A DNA stretch of 5,656 nt. Origin: Desulfobacterales bacterium (GTDB lineage Bacteria; Desulfobacterota; Desulfobacteria; Desulfobacterales; UBA5852). Position 1 is the first letter of the stretch. Every line of letters begins with the position of its first letter. A program made the position numbers and the translations under genes. The notes beneath the pieces are model-generated. The model made no database searches, was not told the origin of the DNA, and was given only the letters and a program-made list of their open reading frames with translations. Where the stretch lies: NCBI GenBank assembly GCA_030066455.1, contig JASJBQ010000307.1, positions 1 through 5,656 of the forward strand, given 5' to 3'. Shown here one piece after another: positions 5,541 through 5,656 of this stretch.

Positions 5541-5656
5541 GACGGTCTCGTAAAAAGTCCGATATCGGCGTTACGCTTCAGCCTTCGTCATTGCGGCGTA
5601 CCGTAAGTACGCCTCATTCCTCAGGATTCGCAAGCCTTGATCTCGAACATTTTACG
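5541..5656. mobile_element. MITE-like repeat, copy 2 (right end beyond the window)
   Basis: Same orientation as copy 1. It starts with the identical run of gacggtctcgtaaaaagtc and keeps the cgatatcg palindrome (5560-5567) and the 7-bp hairpin (5595-5601 with 5607-5613). Differences cluster at 5571-5580, just before the hairpin, and at 5614-5626 just after it. The window ends at ttttacg, where copy 1 enters its right inverted repeat, so about 8 more bases would be expected to complete it. With copy 1 it forms a direct repeat around xdhC. Confidence 0.7.

Noticed and set aside
4101..5656. Repeats as a CRISPR array or attachment sites
   Set aside because: There are only two copies of more than 115 bp, separated by a full gene, with inverted ends. 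There are no short regularly spaced units, tRNA gene or integrase in view.

Overview
The window is best read as a piece of a Desulfobacterota-type (sulfate-reducer-like) chromosome. It carries a small operon for an exported two-subunit molybdenum hydroxylase and accessory proteins for its molybdenum cofactor. The taxonomic guess is inference. It rests on moderately high G+C, on the pairing of an IorAB-like enzyme with a MoeA/Mog-like protein and XdhC, and on an interspersed repeat that I associate from memory with Desulfosarcina/Desulfococcus-type genomes. No rRNA, tRNA, CRISPR array or transposase gene is visible.

Layout. Bases 1-20 look like the first codons of a divergent minus-strand gene, with a plausible sigma70-type promoter (58-86) and an 18-bp dyad (87-104) behind it. 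Bases 105-448 form a non-coding leader in which I find no convincing plus-strand promoter. Three genes then follow closely on the plus strand: a [2Fe-2S] subunit (460-921), a Tat-exported molybdopterin-binding subunit (925-3069; 3-nt gap) and a molybdopterin-binding accessory protein with a Cys-rich tail (3084-4103; 14-nt gap). A MITE-like repeat begins exactly at the stop codon of the third gene. After it comes xdhC (4264-5322), then a gene-free stretch of repeat-like sequence (5323-5540), then a second copy of the same repeat that runs off the window edge (5541-5656).

How the genes fit together. The first two encode a periplasmic hydroxylase of the isoquinoline 1-oxidoreductase (IorAB) type. 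The large subunit holds the molybdenum cofactor and the small one relays electrons through two [2Fe-2S] clusters. No FAD subunit lies between or beside them. The Tat signal is on the large subunit only, so the small one would be carried out with it. The third gene and XdhC would make, modify or deliver the cofactor before export. The substrate cannot be read from the sequence: N-heterocycles, aldehydes and other hydroxylatable carbons are all possible.

The genes themselves belong to recognisable families. The less ordinary points are the repeat pair bracketing xdhC, the repeat sitting exactly on a stop codon and splitting the operon, and the cysteine tail on the accessory protein.
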